Under the pieces are notes generated by a model. It searched no databases. It was given only the letters and a program-made list of their open reading frames with translations, and was not told the DNA's origin. 64,000 nucleotides of DNA from Lachnospiraceae bacterium (GTDB taxonomy: Bacteria > Bacillota > Clostridia > Lachnospirales > Lachnospiraceae): the NCBI GenBank assembly GCA_017450485.1, contig JAFSTN010000014.1, positions 1 through 64,000 on the forward strand, given 5' to 3'. Position numbers and translations under genes: made by a program. Shown one piece after another: positions 34,890-44,900 of the stretch. How positions within the stretch are numbered: the first letter of the stretch is position 1; each line of letters starts with the position of its first letter.

Positions 34890-36709
34890 TGGCGCTTGAT
34901 ACCAGCGGCTTCGTGCCCAAAGGAAACTTAAATACCGACGAAACGGCTCTGGGACGTTCCGGACGCAGATCCACCCTCATCAAGGTCCTCGGGAGATTAT
35001 CCGGATTCCGGTTTCCGATCCTTATGTCTCTGCTGATGGCTGTGCTGTCGGTAGTATTCACACTTCTGGTGCCTATATATATAGGCCGGGTGATAGACTG
35101 TATCAGTACCGGATCGGGTCCCGAACCGATCAGGGATAATCTGATGCGCGCTGCCGTCAGTGCCGTGATCGTGGGTGTGTCTACCTATATCATGAATCTG
35201 ATCAATAACCGTGTCACATATCTGACCGTGCGCGATATACGTAACGAAGCGATAAGGACCATCGATACACTGCCTCTTAAATATATCGATTCACACTCCC
35301 AGGGAGATATAGTGAGCCGTGTGATCGCCGATGCGGATCAGTTCGCCGACGGTCTGCTGATGGGATTCACACAGGCCTTCACGGGGATCATGACGATCAT
35401 AGGTACGCTGGTGTTCATGCTGAGGATGAATGTGGCGATCACATTGGTGGTCGTATGCGTGACACCGCTGTCGCTGTTCATAGCGAGATTCATTTCTTCA
35501 CGTACATATCGTATGTTCAGGGACCAGAGCATAGAGCGCGGCGCACAGACATCTGTCATCGACGAGATGATAGGCAATGCCAAAGTGGTCAAAGCATTTA
35601 ATAAGGAACAGGACGTTTTGGCCCGTTTTGATGAGATAAATGACCGCCTGGAAAAGGCGAGCCTGAAGGCCATCTTCTATTCATCACTCACCAATCCCTG
35701 CACCAGATTCGTGAACGCGGTCTGCTATGCATTGGTGGCTTTGACGGGATCCTATTTCGCAGTCCTGGCTCTCGGCGGCGACAGCAGCCGTCTGACCAGC
35801 GGGATCACGGTAGGTACACTTACGGTATTCCTGTCATATGCAAATCAGTATACTAAGCCTTTCAACGAGATCTCCAGTGTGATCAGTGAGCTTCAGGGAG
35901 CGATAGCCTGCGCTGCGAGAGTGTTCGAGATCATTGAGGAGACTCCCGAGACTCCCGATACGGACGGCCGGACACTTGAGGATATCAGCGGTCGTGTGGA
36001 TATAGACGATGTTGATTTCTCATATGTACCGGACAGAGAACTGATAACGGACTTAAGTCTACATGTTGAGCCGGGTCAGCGTGTAGCCATAGTCGGTCCT
36101 ACCGGCTGCGGCAAGACCACGATCATCAACCTGCTGATGAGATTCTATGATGTGGACAGTGGCGCCATCTGCGTCGACGGAGAGGATATCCGCGGAGTTA
36201 CACGCGGTTCCCTGCGTTCATCATACGGTATGGTTTTGCAGGATACATGGCTGGCAGGAGGCACGATAGCGGACAACATCAGATTCGGATGTCCGCAGGC
36301 TACCATGGATGAAGTTACAGAAGCAGCCAAGGCGACAGGAGCCCACAGCTTCATCCGCAGACTTCCGCTTCGATACGATACAGTCATAGGAGAGGGCGGA
36401 ACCGAACTCAGTCAGGGCCAGAAGCAGCTTCTGTGCGTGACCAGGGTCATGCTCCATATCCCTCCGATGCTGATACTCGATGAGGCTACCTCATCCATAG
36501 ATACACGTACCGAGATGCGTATACAGAAGTCCTTCCGCGACATGATGACAGGGAGGACCAGTTTCATAGTAGCGCACCGTCTGTCGACCGTCAGGGAAGC
36601 TGATGTCATTCTGGTCATGAGAGACGGCGCCATCATAGAGCAGGGAGATCATGATACCCTTCTTGCACGGGGGGGCTTCTACAGCGAGTTGTATAACTCA
36701 CAATTCTAG
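34889..36709 (+). CDS. ABC exporter half-transporter, catalytic partner
   Basis: A 606-residue half-transporter: N-terminal cytoplasmic extension, six membrane helices (~45-350) and a nucleotide-binding domain (Walker A GPTGCGKTTI, Walker B MLILDEATSSIDTRTE with the catalytic Glu). Its signature reads LSQGQKQLLCVTRVML, non-canonical in the way usual for this partner. The ATG overlaps the TGA of the first half (TGATG), showing an obligate pair. Confidence 0.94.
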   Translation: MALDTSGFVPKGNLNTDETALGRSGRRSTLIKVLGRLSGFRFPILMSLLMAVLSVVFTLLVPIYIGRVIDCISTGSGPEPIRDNLMRAAVSAVIVGVSTYIMNLINNRVTYLTVRDIRNEAIRTIDTLPLKYIDSHSQGDIVSRVIADADQFADGLLMGFTQAFTGIMTIIGTLVFMLRMNVAITLVVVCVTPLSLFIARFISSRTYRMFRDQSIERGAQTSVIDEMIGNAKVVKAFNKEQDVLARFDEINDRLEKASLKAIFYSSLTNPCTRFVNAVCYALVALTGSYFAVLALGGDSSRLTSGITVGTLTVFLSYANQYTKPFNEISSVISELQGAIACAARVFEIIEETPETPDTDGRTLEDISGRVDIDDVDFSYVPDRELITDLSLHVEPGQRVAIVGPTGCGKTTIINLLMRFYDVDSGAICVDGEDIRGVTRGSLRSSYGMVLQDTWLAGGTIADNIRFGCPQATMDEVTEAAKATGAHSFIRRLPLRYDTVIGEGGTELSQGQKQLLCVTRVMLHIPPMLILDEATSSIDTRTEMRIQKSFRDMMTGRTSFIVAHRLSTVREADVILVMRDGAIIEQGDHDTLLARGGFYSELYNSQF

Positions 36710-36722
36710 GCGGATTACTGAC

Positions 36723-38177
36723 ATGGAAATGACCGAAAGCTTATTTGACAACATTATCAATACAGCACAGGACTGCGTGTTCTGGAAAGACAAAGACAGA
36801 AGATTCGTGGGAGTCAATCAGGCATTCCTGGATTTCTACGGATTTGAATCGGCTGATATCCTCATAGGCAAGACCGATGAGGATATGGGATGGCATAACG
36901 ATCCGGAGCCTTTTAAGCAGGATGAACTCAGGGTACTGGCCGGACACAGTACATACAAGGTGGCCGGTAAGTGTGTGATCCGGGGCGAGGACAGAGATAT
37001 CATAGCCACTAAGAGACCTATATACGAAAACGGTGAGATAGTAGGTCTGGTGGGCAGTTTTATGGATGTGACAGATGTCACAAAACGGCAGAAGATGCAT
37101 GACAGGAACCAGGTCATGTATACCACTGCCGGACTTCGTAAATATCCGTATTTCGATAAGCTTCTTGATGAATTACCGATAGAGGAGCTGCTGGATCCCC
37201 TGACAGGTATCGTCTCCCGTAAGTATGCGATAGGGTTTGCACATTCACTGATAGCATCCGGCACGCCTTTTACATTTGCCATCGTGGATCTGGACAATTT
37301 CAAATATATCAACGACACCTACGGACACCGGGCAGGTGATGTGGTCCTGACCGATGTTTCGGCCAAGCTCGCGGGGCACATGGGTGCGGATGGAATAGCG
37401 GGGCGCTTCGGCGGAGATGAACTTCTGCTGATCGACACCAAACATTTCTCCCGCGCGGATAAAGAGAGCGTATTCGCCGCCATGTACGGTGATGCGGGTG
37501 TTCTGAGGAGTCATGTCGTTGTCGATGATCACAGACTTTTTGTGACAGGGACAACGGGATGTGCCACCTTCCCCGATGATGCTGCCGACTATGACGATCT
37601 TTTCTCCAAGATCGATAAGACTCTGTATTACGGCAAGAGAAAAGGACGCAACTGCTTCGTGATCTATGATGATGACACTCACAGGGATCTGGATATGAAG
37701 AAGCTGGTCAAGCAGGGCGTCTATACCAATATGAACAGCCTGATGGTACAGCTCGGGCTTGAGACCGGATTCGAGAACAGATTGCGGGCTGCCATGTCGC
37801 TCGTTCAGGAACAGTTTCACATCGCCGATATGTACTACGCGGGTCATTCCGGACTCATGTATTCGGTCATAGACAGCAATATCTCCGAGGATGTCAGTGA
37901 TATCGACATGGCGATAGATGATGAGATACTGAAGGTGAGCGATCTTGAAGAGATACGGGATACAAGCCCGAAACTATATGCTGCGCTTAAGAAGCAAAAT
38001 ATCGGTTCGGCATTGATCATAAGGATCGGCCTCAATATGGAGACCGACGGATATCTGATCTGCACCGATCAGAGAAACAACAGGCTCTGGCAGGAGGACG
38101 AGTGCGGGATACTCTACTTCATCGCAAAATCGCTTGCGGCTCATATCAGACTGAATAAAGACAGTATGCCCGAATAA
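36723..38177 (+). CDS. PAS-GGDEF protein with altered GGDEL signature
   Basis: A 484-residue soluble protein. A PAS domain (residues ~5-130, CVFWKDKDRRFVGVNQAF, IVGLVGSFMDVTD) is followed by a GGDEF domain (~160-320, DLDNFKYINDTYGHRAGD) whose signature is RFGGDEL (Gly230-Leu234), and by a C-terminal domain of ~150 residues (LVKQGVYTNMNSLMVQLG ...) of unknown fold. The Phe-to-Leu change does not remove the catalytic acidic residues, so activity is possible but unproven. No RxxD I-site is seen. ATG 36723 follows the ABC gene by 13 bp; the open frame reaching back into that gene is not used. Confidence 0.83.
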   Translation: MEMTESLFDNIINTAQDCVFWKDKDRRFVGVNQAFLDFYGFESADILIGKTDEDMGWHNDPEPFKQDELRVLAGHSTYKVAGKCVIRGEDRDIIATKRPIYENGEIVGLVGSFMDVTDVTKRQKMHDRNQVMYTTAGLRKYPYFDKLLDELPIEELLDPLTGIVSRKYAIGFAHSLIASGTPFTFAIVDLDNFKYINDTYGHRAGDVVLTDVSAKLAGHMGADGIAGRFGGDELLLIDTKHFSRADKESVFAAMYGDAGVLRSHVVVDDHRLFVTGTTGCATFPDDAADYDDLFSKIDKTLYYGKRKGRNCFVIYDDDTHRDLDMKKLVKQGVYTNMNSLMVQLGLETGFENRLRAAMSLVQEQFHIADMYYAGHSGLMYSVIDSNISEDVSDIDMAIDDEILKVSDLEEIRDTSPKLYAALKKQNIGSALIIRIGLNMETDGYLICTDQRNNRLWQEDECGILYFIAKSLAAHIRLNKDSMPE

Positions 38178-38190
38178 AACCATAAAACAC

Positions 38191-38220
38191 TTGCCTATCC
38201 CGGAGATGATGTGGTAATAT
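38191..38220 (+). promoter_or_regulatory. tRNA-Trp promoter
   Basis: TTGCCT (38191-38196), 18-bp spacer, TAATAT (38215-38220) preceded by TGG; the tRNA begins 28 bp later. Confidence 0.6.
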
Positions 38221-38247
38221 AGCATTTGGCTGTTTTGAAGCCGATAC

Positions 38248-38318
38248 AGGGGCGTAGTTCAATGGTAGAACGGCGGTCTCCAAAACCGTTAATGCGGGTT
38301 CGACTCCTGCCGCCCCTG
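38248..38318 (+). tRNA. tRNA-Trp (CCA anticodon)
   Basis: A 71-nt cloverleaf. Acceptor AGGGGCG pairs with CGCCCCT, D arm GTTC/GAAC, anticodon stem GCGGT/ACCGT around loop CTCCAAA (anticodon CCA), T arm GCGGG/CCTGC around TTCGACT, discriminator G. The CCA end is not encoded. Confidence 0.95.
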
Positions 38319-38333
38319 CTTTCTTTTTGAGAA

Positions 38334-38377
38334 ACCTGTAAATGCGTGAAAACAATGCGCGTTTACAGGTCTTTTTT
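38334..38377 (+). terminator. intrinsic terminator after tRNA-Trp
   Basis: A 13-bp stem (38334-38346 with 38358-38370, one G-T pair) around an 11-base loop, followed by C and six T. Confidence 0.9.
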
Positions 38378-38400
38378 ATGCTTCCGGCGGTTCTTTTTAA

Positions 38401-38429
38401 TTGTATCGTGCCCCCCATAATGGTAAAAT
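38401..38429 (+). promoter_or_regulatory. promoter placed for a leaderless transcript
   Basis: TTGTAT (38401-38406), 17-bp spacer, TGG and TAAAAT (38424-38429). The ATG of the PP2C gene begins at 38436, seven bases after the -10, which is where transcription should start; no ribosome binding site separates them. Confidence 0.55.
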
Positions 38430-38435
38430 TTTATT

Positions 38436-40598
38436 ATGCGGAAAAAGATCCTTACGGTAATAATCGATATCATCGGAATACTGATAACCATAGTCTGCGG
38501 ACTGCTGCTGATACAGATGATATTTATGCAGAGAGATCTCGTCTCTTCCTCACAACAGGCGGGTGAACTGATCGAGAATACTTCCGAGGAAGCAATGCGC
38601 TCCCAGATAGGGGCATATCTGAAGGAGGCGGCTTCCATCAGAGCATGGGTTTCGGACGGGGAGTTCTCCAAGTTTGCCGATTCCATCGGAGTGATCGCGG
38701 ACACTGCATCGGACATATATGCTCATCCGGAGAGATATGGCACATCCCGGATGGAGAAATACGGCGAGTCCGATATGGGGGAGCTTAAGTCTTATATCGC
38801 ATACGGTGACGGAGTGGACCCCGAAGCGGCGGATATCAGTGCGGAAGCCGGTATGGCAGCCAATATGCAGGGAGTGCTCAAGTCTGTCAATATGGCCAAC
38901 AGTTCTATGGCCAGTGATTATTTTGCATCCGAATCCGGTCTGTTCGTATGTGCAGAGGCTGTATCTGTCTACAATCTTCCAAATGGGAATGAGCATCTGA
39001 GCTTCGAGGCGAGACAGCGTCCCTGGTATACGGAGGCAAAGGATTCCGGACAAGCGGTTTTCACGGGGATCATCAAGGATGCCGATACCGGTGATTATGT
39101 CATCACATGCGGAGTGCCTGTGTATGCTGACGGTGATTTTGTCGGTGTGGCCGGAGCCGGACTTTTCCTGGATACCATCCGTCAGGATGTAGACGGATTT
39201 CAATTGGGGGAGAACGGTTATGCCTGCATAGTCAATTCACAGGGGCAGGTTCTTTTCTCGGGAGCAGCTGAAGGCGATCTGAGTGCTTCGGAGGATATGG
39301 ATTCGGATATCAGGAATAGCGCCAATACGGAACTGGCAGGACTGGCCACCGATGCACTTGACGGAAATGCCGGCGTGGATATCGTGAATCTGGACGGAAG
39401 CAGATATTACATCGGCTATGCTCCGATGGAGACGGTAGGCTGGTCATATATGACTATTCTTCCCGAAGCGGAAGTTACGGCTCCAACCAGGGCTCTCGTT
39501 GAGAAGCTGGATGCTCATAATACCGAGCAGAATGAATATGTTCACAGATCCGTGATCAAATCCGTCAGATTCATAGTGCTCCTTCTGGTGGCTGTCGGCG
39601 GTATCATGCTGATCGTAGCCGGCAGGTTTGCGGATAAACTGGCGGATCCGATAGTCCTGCTGACAGGACAGGTGAGCCAGATCGAGGGTGATAACCTGGA
39701 TTTCACCTCTGATCTGCGTACTGGCGATGAAGTGCAGGTCCTGGGCGAGGCGTTTGAATCCATGACCGGGCGCATGAAAACGTACATCGATGATATCACT
39801 GCGATCACGGCCGAGAAGGAGAGGATAGGAGCGGAGCTTTCTGTCGCAAAACACATACAGGCGTCCATGCTTCCGTGCATCTTTCCCGCTTATCCGGACA
39901 GAGGGGAGTTCGAACTGTATGCATCCATGGATCCGGCCAAGGAAGTTGGCGGGGATTTCTATGATTTCTTTCTGATCGATCATGATCATCTGGGAATAGT
40001 CATAGCCGATGTTTCGGGAAAGGGCGTGCCTGCTGCGCTGTTCATGGTCATAGCGAAGACTCTGATCAAGAACAGGGCATTATCCGGAGAGAGGGTGGAT
40101 GAGGTATTTACTCATGCCAACAACCAGCTCTGCGAGGGCAATGCCGAGGATATGTTCGTTACGGCCTGGATCGGGATCATAGAGCTGTCGACCGGACATA
40201 TGCAGTGGTGTGATGCCGGACATGAGATCCCGTATCTCATACATGGCGACGGAAGTATTGAGAAGATCAAGCCGGAGAGGAAGAAACTCCCTCTGGCGGC
40301 TATCGAGGACACGCAGTATGTGGCCAACGAGCTTGATCTGAACAGGGGAGACATGATCTTTCTGTACACTGACGGCGTACCGGAAGCATGTGATAAGAAT
40401 GATGAACTGTATGGGATCAGGAGACTTGAGACTGCTCTGGGCATGGAATACAGGGCTGATCCCGAGACTCTGTTAAGGGCAGTCAGATCTGATGTGGACA
40501 GCTTTGTAGGAGAAGCATCACAGTTTGATGATCTGACCATGCTCTGCTTACAATACAGGGGAAACGGCCGCGATCAGGTCCGGGATTCCAAAGTATAG
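38436..40598 (+). CDS. Cache-HAMP-SpoIIE-type PP2C phosphatase
   Basis: A 720-residue membrane phosphatase: membrane helix (~7-30), a long outer dCache domain (~40-365, containing RQRPWYTEAKDSGQ, FVGVAGAGLFLDTI and YYIGYAPMETVGWSYM), a second helix (~378-400), HAMP (~402-455) and a PP2C domain of the SpoIIE/RsbU kind (~475-710). Its metal-site motifs are MDPAKEVGGDFYDFF, IVIADVSGKGVPAALFM, WCDAGHE, LYTDGVPEA and QFDDLTML. Relatives dephosphorylate anti-sigma-factor antagonists with STAS domains; none is encoded nearby. Probably heads an operon of unknown and regulatory genes up to 46460. Confidence 0.92.
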   Translation: MRKKILTVIIDIIGILITIVCGLLLIQMIFMQRDLVSSSQQAGELIENTSEEAMRSQIGAYLKEAASIRAWVSDGEFSKFADSIGVIADTASDIYAHPERYGTSRMEKYGESDMGELKSYIAYGDGVDPEAADISAEAGMAANMQGVLKSVNMANSSMASDYFASESGLFVCAEAVSVYNLPNGNEHLSFEARQRPWYTEAKDSGQAVFTGIIKDADTGDYVITCGVPVYADGDFVGVAGAGLFLDTIRQDVDGFQLGENGYACIVNSQGQVLFSGAAEGDLSASEDMDSDIRNSANTELAGLATDALDGNAGVDIVNLDGSRYYIGYAPMETVGWSYMTILPEAEVTAPTRALVEKLDAHNTEQNEYVHRSVIKSVRFIVLLLVAVGGIMLIVAGRFADKLADPIVLLTGQVSQIEGDNLDFTSDLRTGDEVQVLGEAFESMTGRMKTYIDDITAITAEKERIGAELSVAKHIQASMLPCIFPAYPDRGEFELYASMDPAKEVGGDFYDFFLIDHDHLGIVIADVSGKGVPAALFMVIAKTLIKNRALSGERVDEVFTHANNQLCEGNAEDMFVTAWIGIIELSTGHMQWCDAGHEIPYLIHGDGSIEKIKPERKKLPLAAIEDTQYVANELDLNRGDMIFLYTDGVPEACDKNDELYGIRRLETALGMEYRADPETLLRAVRSDVDSFVGEASQFDDLTMLCLQYRGNGRDQVRDSKV

Positions 40599-40609
40599 GA
40601 GGAACTTTC

Positions 40610-41131
40610 ATGGCTTTAGTGGGTAATGCAAAGGACATCAATGTCAGGGAGTTCTATGATGCGATAGTGGATTTCGCACATGATGAGAAGGCTCAGGATA
40701 AGTACTACAGCATCATGGACATGCTGACAGGCAGGAAGAACAGGGACGGCAGCGATGAGACCGTCAGAGACAGGATACTCAAGGCGTACGCCATGCTGTT
40801 TTGTGAGGATGCGGGCTTGGAACCCGGAGAGTGCGCGGGCGTGGATGAAGTGGCCGATACCGCAGACAGACTGTATATAGGCGGAACGGGATATGATCCC
40901 GAACACTGGTATCGCATGAAGTACCATTTCCCGGTGATAGATGATGATAATTATGACAGATTCGCTGCACTGGTGCTGAGTGACATGAACTCGGGACCGC
41001 TGCACGAGGCAGCTCTTAATGACGGAGAGACACTTGTAGTTGGTGAACCTGATCCGCTGCATATGACGCCTGAGCAGAGACGCAATCAGACGGTCAGGAG
41101 CGTAGGACTTCCTGCGGGAGGTGACCAATGA
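40610..41131 (+). CDS. unknown soluble protein of the signalling operon
   Basis: A 173-residue acidic, mainly helical protein with no recognised domain. Notable segments are NVREFYDAIVDFAHDEKAQDKYY near the N-terminus, a central DRLYIGGTGYDPEHWYRMKYHFP and a Gln/Arg-rich C-terminus. AGGAGG precedes ATG 40610. It lies between a PP2C phosphatase and the pseudo-receiver regulator, overlapping the latter by 4 bp, so it may be the phosphatase's substrate or an adaptor; that is inference from position alone. Confidence 0.7.
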   Translation: MALVGNAKDINVREFYDAIVDFAHDEKAQDKYYSIMDMLTGRKNRDGSDETVRDRILKAYAMLFCEDAGLEPGECAGVDEVADTADRLYIGGTGYDPEHWYRMKYHFPVIDDDNYDRFAALVLSDMNSGPLHEAALNDGETLVVGEPDPLHMTPEQRRNQTVRSVGLPAGGDQ

Positions 41132-41937
41132 ACATACTGGCAGTCGACAGCGATAAGAAGGCACTTGACGGTATCCGCAGCATACTGGGGAAACGCAGAC
41201 CCAAGGCAGCATGCTACTATTTCGAAGACCCTCTGGCTGCTCTGGCTCAGGCAAGAGAGACAGAGATAGATGTGGCCCTGCTGGAGGTGGACACGCCCGA
41301 GCTCTCGGGTCTGGATCTGGGCAGATATCTGAAGGAGCTTAACCCCTATGTCAATCTGATATATCTGAATGCGGGCGAAAGCTATGCATATGATGCCATC
41401 CGCCAGCATGCCAGCGGATATGTGGTGAAGCCCGGAGACGAGAATGATATACAGTATGAGCTGGATTCCCTGCGGTTTCCGGAGATACGCAAGAAACTCA
41501 AGAGAGTGTTTGCACAGACTTTCGGGAATTTCGAGTTCTTCGTGGACGGTGAACCCGTGGAGTTCAAATACAGCCGGACCAAGGAGATCGTCGCCATACT
41601 TATCAATAACAAGGGAGCCCAGACCACAAACGGCGAGATCATAGCCGACCTGTGGGAGGATGACGCTGACCCCGATAAGAAACTCTCATATCTGTGCAAC
41701 CTAAGACAGGATCTGCAGAATACATTCACCAGGCTCAAACTTGACGGGATCATACTGAAGCAGCGCGGAAGCATGGCCATAGCAAAGGACAGGATAGAGT
41801 GCGATCTCTATGACTGGATGGCAGATCCGGAGCACTCCAAATACAAGTATATAGGTGATTACATGAATCAGTACAGCTGGGCCGAGAGCGTGCATGCCGA
41901 GCTGGATGAGATCAGCTACGATCTGTATGATGAATAG
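41128..41937 (+). CDS. SARP-like response regulator with pseudo-receiver (Glu at the phospho site)
   Basis: A 269-residue regulator. Residues 1-120 are a receiver fold (ILAVDSDKKAL, VALLEVDTPELSGLDL, LIYLNAGES, GYVVKPGDEND). The phospho-acceptor Asp is Glu53, the acidic pair is reduced to Asp-Ser and the switch Thr is Asn; only the Lys is kept. Residues ~128-215 form an OmpR-type winged helix (FGNFEFFVDGEPVEFKYSR, RTKEIVAILINNKGA), followed by a short BTAD-like end (GDYMNQYSWAE). This is the SARP layout with a cut-down BTAD. It is paralogous to the regulator at 61966, which has an intact receiver. It probably acts without phosphorylation, controlled by partners or level. ATGA overlap with the previous gene. 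Confidence 0.88.
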   Translation: MNILAVDSDKKALDGIRSILGKRRPKAACYYFEDPLAALAQARETEIDVALLEVDTPELSGLDLGRYLKELNPYVNLIYLNAGESYAYDAIRQHASGYVVKPGDENDIQYELDSLRFPEIRKKLKRVFAQTFGNFEFFVDGEPVEFKYSRTKEIVAILINNKGAQTTNGEIIADLWEDDADPDKKLSYLCNLRQDLQNTFTRLKLDGIILKQRGSMAIAKDRIECDLYDWMADPEHSKYKYIGDYMNQYSWAESVHAELDEISYDLYDE

Positions 41938-44900
41938 GATGATTCACAAGATCATATCGGTAATACTGACGGCAGTACTGCTGATCGCTCCCGGAGCTGG
42001 GATCGCTGCATCCGCCGGAATTGCTGCTGTGCTGTCCGCACCTCCGCTTGTTGCTGCGGCAGCTGACAGTCAGGATCAGGGATCACCGGATGATTCATAT
42101 GTTTTTGACCCGTTTAAGGATGCTGACAGTTATTCCGCCGTGCTTTACAACAGTACGAGCGGACTGCCTACCTCGGAAGCCAATGATATAGTCCAGACGA
42201 GTGAAGGCTTCATATGGATCGGCGGTTACAGCGGGCTGATCAGGTATGACGGTGCCCATTTTGAACGCCCCAGGATCACATCTCTCATAGCCAGTGTGAC
42301 ATGCATGATGGTGGACGAAAAGGAGAGACTGTGGATCGGAACCAATGAGAGCGGAATCTATATATATGAGCACGATATAGTCTATATTATTGACGAGGAG
42401 GCCGGACTCCCTTCTCCGGTCATTCGTGATATCGCCAGAGATTCTCAGGGCAGGGTCTATGTGGCCACCGTATCGGGCCTTGCCATTATAGATACCGAGA
42501 TGAACGTATCCGTATTTGATTATCCCGGAATATCGGATAAGCTCATCAACGACCTGTGGGTAAACGATGACGGGCATGTATACGGGATTACCAACGAAGG
42601 TGATGTATTTACTCTCAGATACGGAGCGATAGAAGCGTGCTATCCTCATGAAGATTTCGACTTCGGCACGATCGACACCCTTCTTCCGGATCCGTCCGCT
42701 CCCGGATATATCTATACCGATGTCGGTGATTCGACAGTACGATACGGCCGGCTGGCCAATGAGTTTAACGTTGAGATGTCGATCGATATCTCTCCGCTGA
42801 GCCAGGTTATGGAGTTTAATTATCTCGGAGGCCGTATATGGATTTGTGCACGTAACGGTGTCGGAGTTATCGATAATGGCAAGTTCACTTTACTGGATGA
42901 TCTTCCCATGGACAGCAGTATAGGTCATGTCATGGCGGATTATGAAGGGAATCTGTGGTTTACTTCCACCCGACAGGGAGTGATGAAGCTGGTTCCGAAC
43001 AGGTTCACCGATCTGTATGAGAAGTATCATCTGCCTGATTCGGTGGTCAATTCAACATGCAAACTGGGCGACAGACTCTATGTGGCTACGGATAAGGGAC
43101 TGACGGTCATCGGTCCTGACGGCCCTGTATCGAAGCTGCCGGTCAGTGAAGTTCATACGGCATCCGGAAAGGAACTGGAATATAAGGACCTGATAGCGAT
43201 GCTTGACGGTATCCGCATCAGATCCGTGATCAGGGATTCACAGGACCGTCTGTGGATATCATCGTGGAGATCCTACGGCCTGCTCAGGTACGATCATGGA
43301 GAATTGACCGTATTCGGGGAAGAAGACGGACTGAAATCGACTCAGGTGAGAACCGTATACGAGACATCCGATTCCCGATTCATGGTTGCATGTACGGGTG
43401 GGATCAATATCATCGAAGGTGACCGGATCACTGCCACATACGGCGAGAGTGATGGCATAGACAATACTGAGATCCTTTCCGTATGTGAGGGATGGGACGG
43501 TGATATCCTTATAGGTACGGATGGAGGCGGCATATATATACTGGGTTCATCCGGAGTACGCCTGCTGACAAAAGCCGATGGTCTTACTTCAGGGGTTGTG
43601 ATGCGTATCAAGCCTGCCCGGGACAGGGATATATACTGGCTGGTGACCGGTACATCTCTTGCCTATATGACTCCGGGCTATGGGATTCATACCATAGAAT
43701 CGTTCCCGTATTCCAATAATTTCGATCTGTATGAGAACGGTTGCGGGGAGACATGGGTTCTGTCCAGCAGCGGTATCTATGTTCTGACTACGGAGTCTCT
43801 TCTGGCCGATGAAAATCTGTCTCCGATGCATTTCTCTCTCTCCAACGGCCTTCCTCATATTGCTACCGCCAATTCGTACAGCGAGCTGGATACCGATGGT
43901 ACTCTCTATATAGCCGGCACATCCGGGGTATCAAGGGTAAATATCGAAAAGCCCTTTGATGATGTGAGTGAACTCAAGGCATCCGTGCCGTATATAGAAG
44001 CAGATAACATGCGTATCTATCCGGATGATGACGGCAGGTTTTCGATATCATCCTCTGTACGAAGACTGACCATATATGCATATGTATACAACTATTCACT
44101 GATCGATCCGATAGTTACATACAGGTTGGATGGGTTTGATGATGAGGATACATCCGTGATCAGGTCCGAGCTGGATCCGGTCTATTACACCAACCTGCGC
44201 GGGGGGGATTACCGGTTCGTGATGAGTCTCAAGGATCCCATGGGACGTGAGAGCAATACGATCACGGTTCCTATCTCCAAGCAAAAAGCGATCTATGAGC
44301 ATCTGTGGTTCATCCTGCTGATGTGTCTGGCGACGATCGCCTGGATCACAATAGCTGTCAGGGCATATATCAACAAGCGTATCAGCGATCTGGAGAAGCA
44401 GCATAAAGAAGAAGCCGAGAAGGAACGTATCGGCAATGAGCTCAGGATGGCCAGCGGTATCCAGAACGACATGCTTCCTCACGAGTTTCCGCCATTCCCC
44501 GATATCAGTGAATTCAGCATTTACGCTTCGATGGATCCTGCCAGAGATGTCGGCGGTGACTTCTATGATTTCTTTATGACAGATGAGGATCATCTGTGCA
44601 TAGTTATAGCGGATGTAAGCGGCAAAGGCATACCGGCAGCTCTGTTTATGATGATCTCCAAGGTCATACTTCAGAGCAATGCTGCCATGGGCGTATCTGC
44701 AGCTGAGATACTTGAGAGGACCAATAATGCTCTGTGTTCGGATAACCGGTCCGATATGTTTGTGACTGTATGGCTCGGTATACTGAATATCAGAACGGGA
44801 GTGATCGCAGCGGCAAATGCCGGACACGAATATCCCGCGCTGATGCAGGATGGCAGATTTTCGCTGCTTAAGGATAAGCACGGAGTTGTCATCGGCGGTT

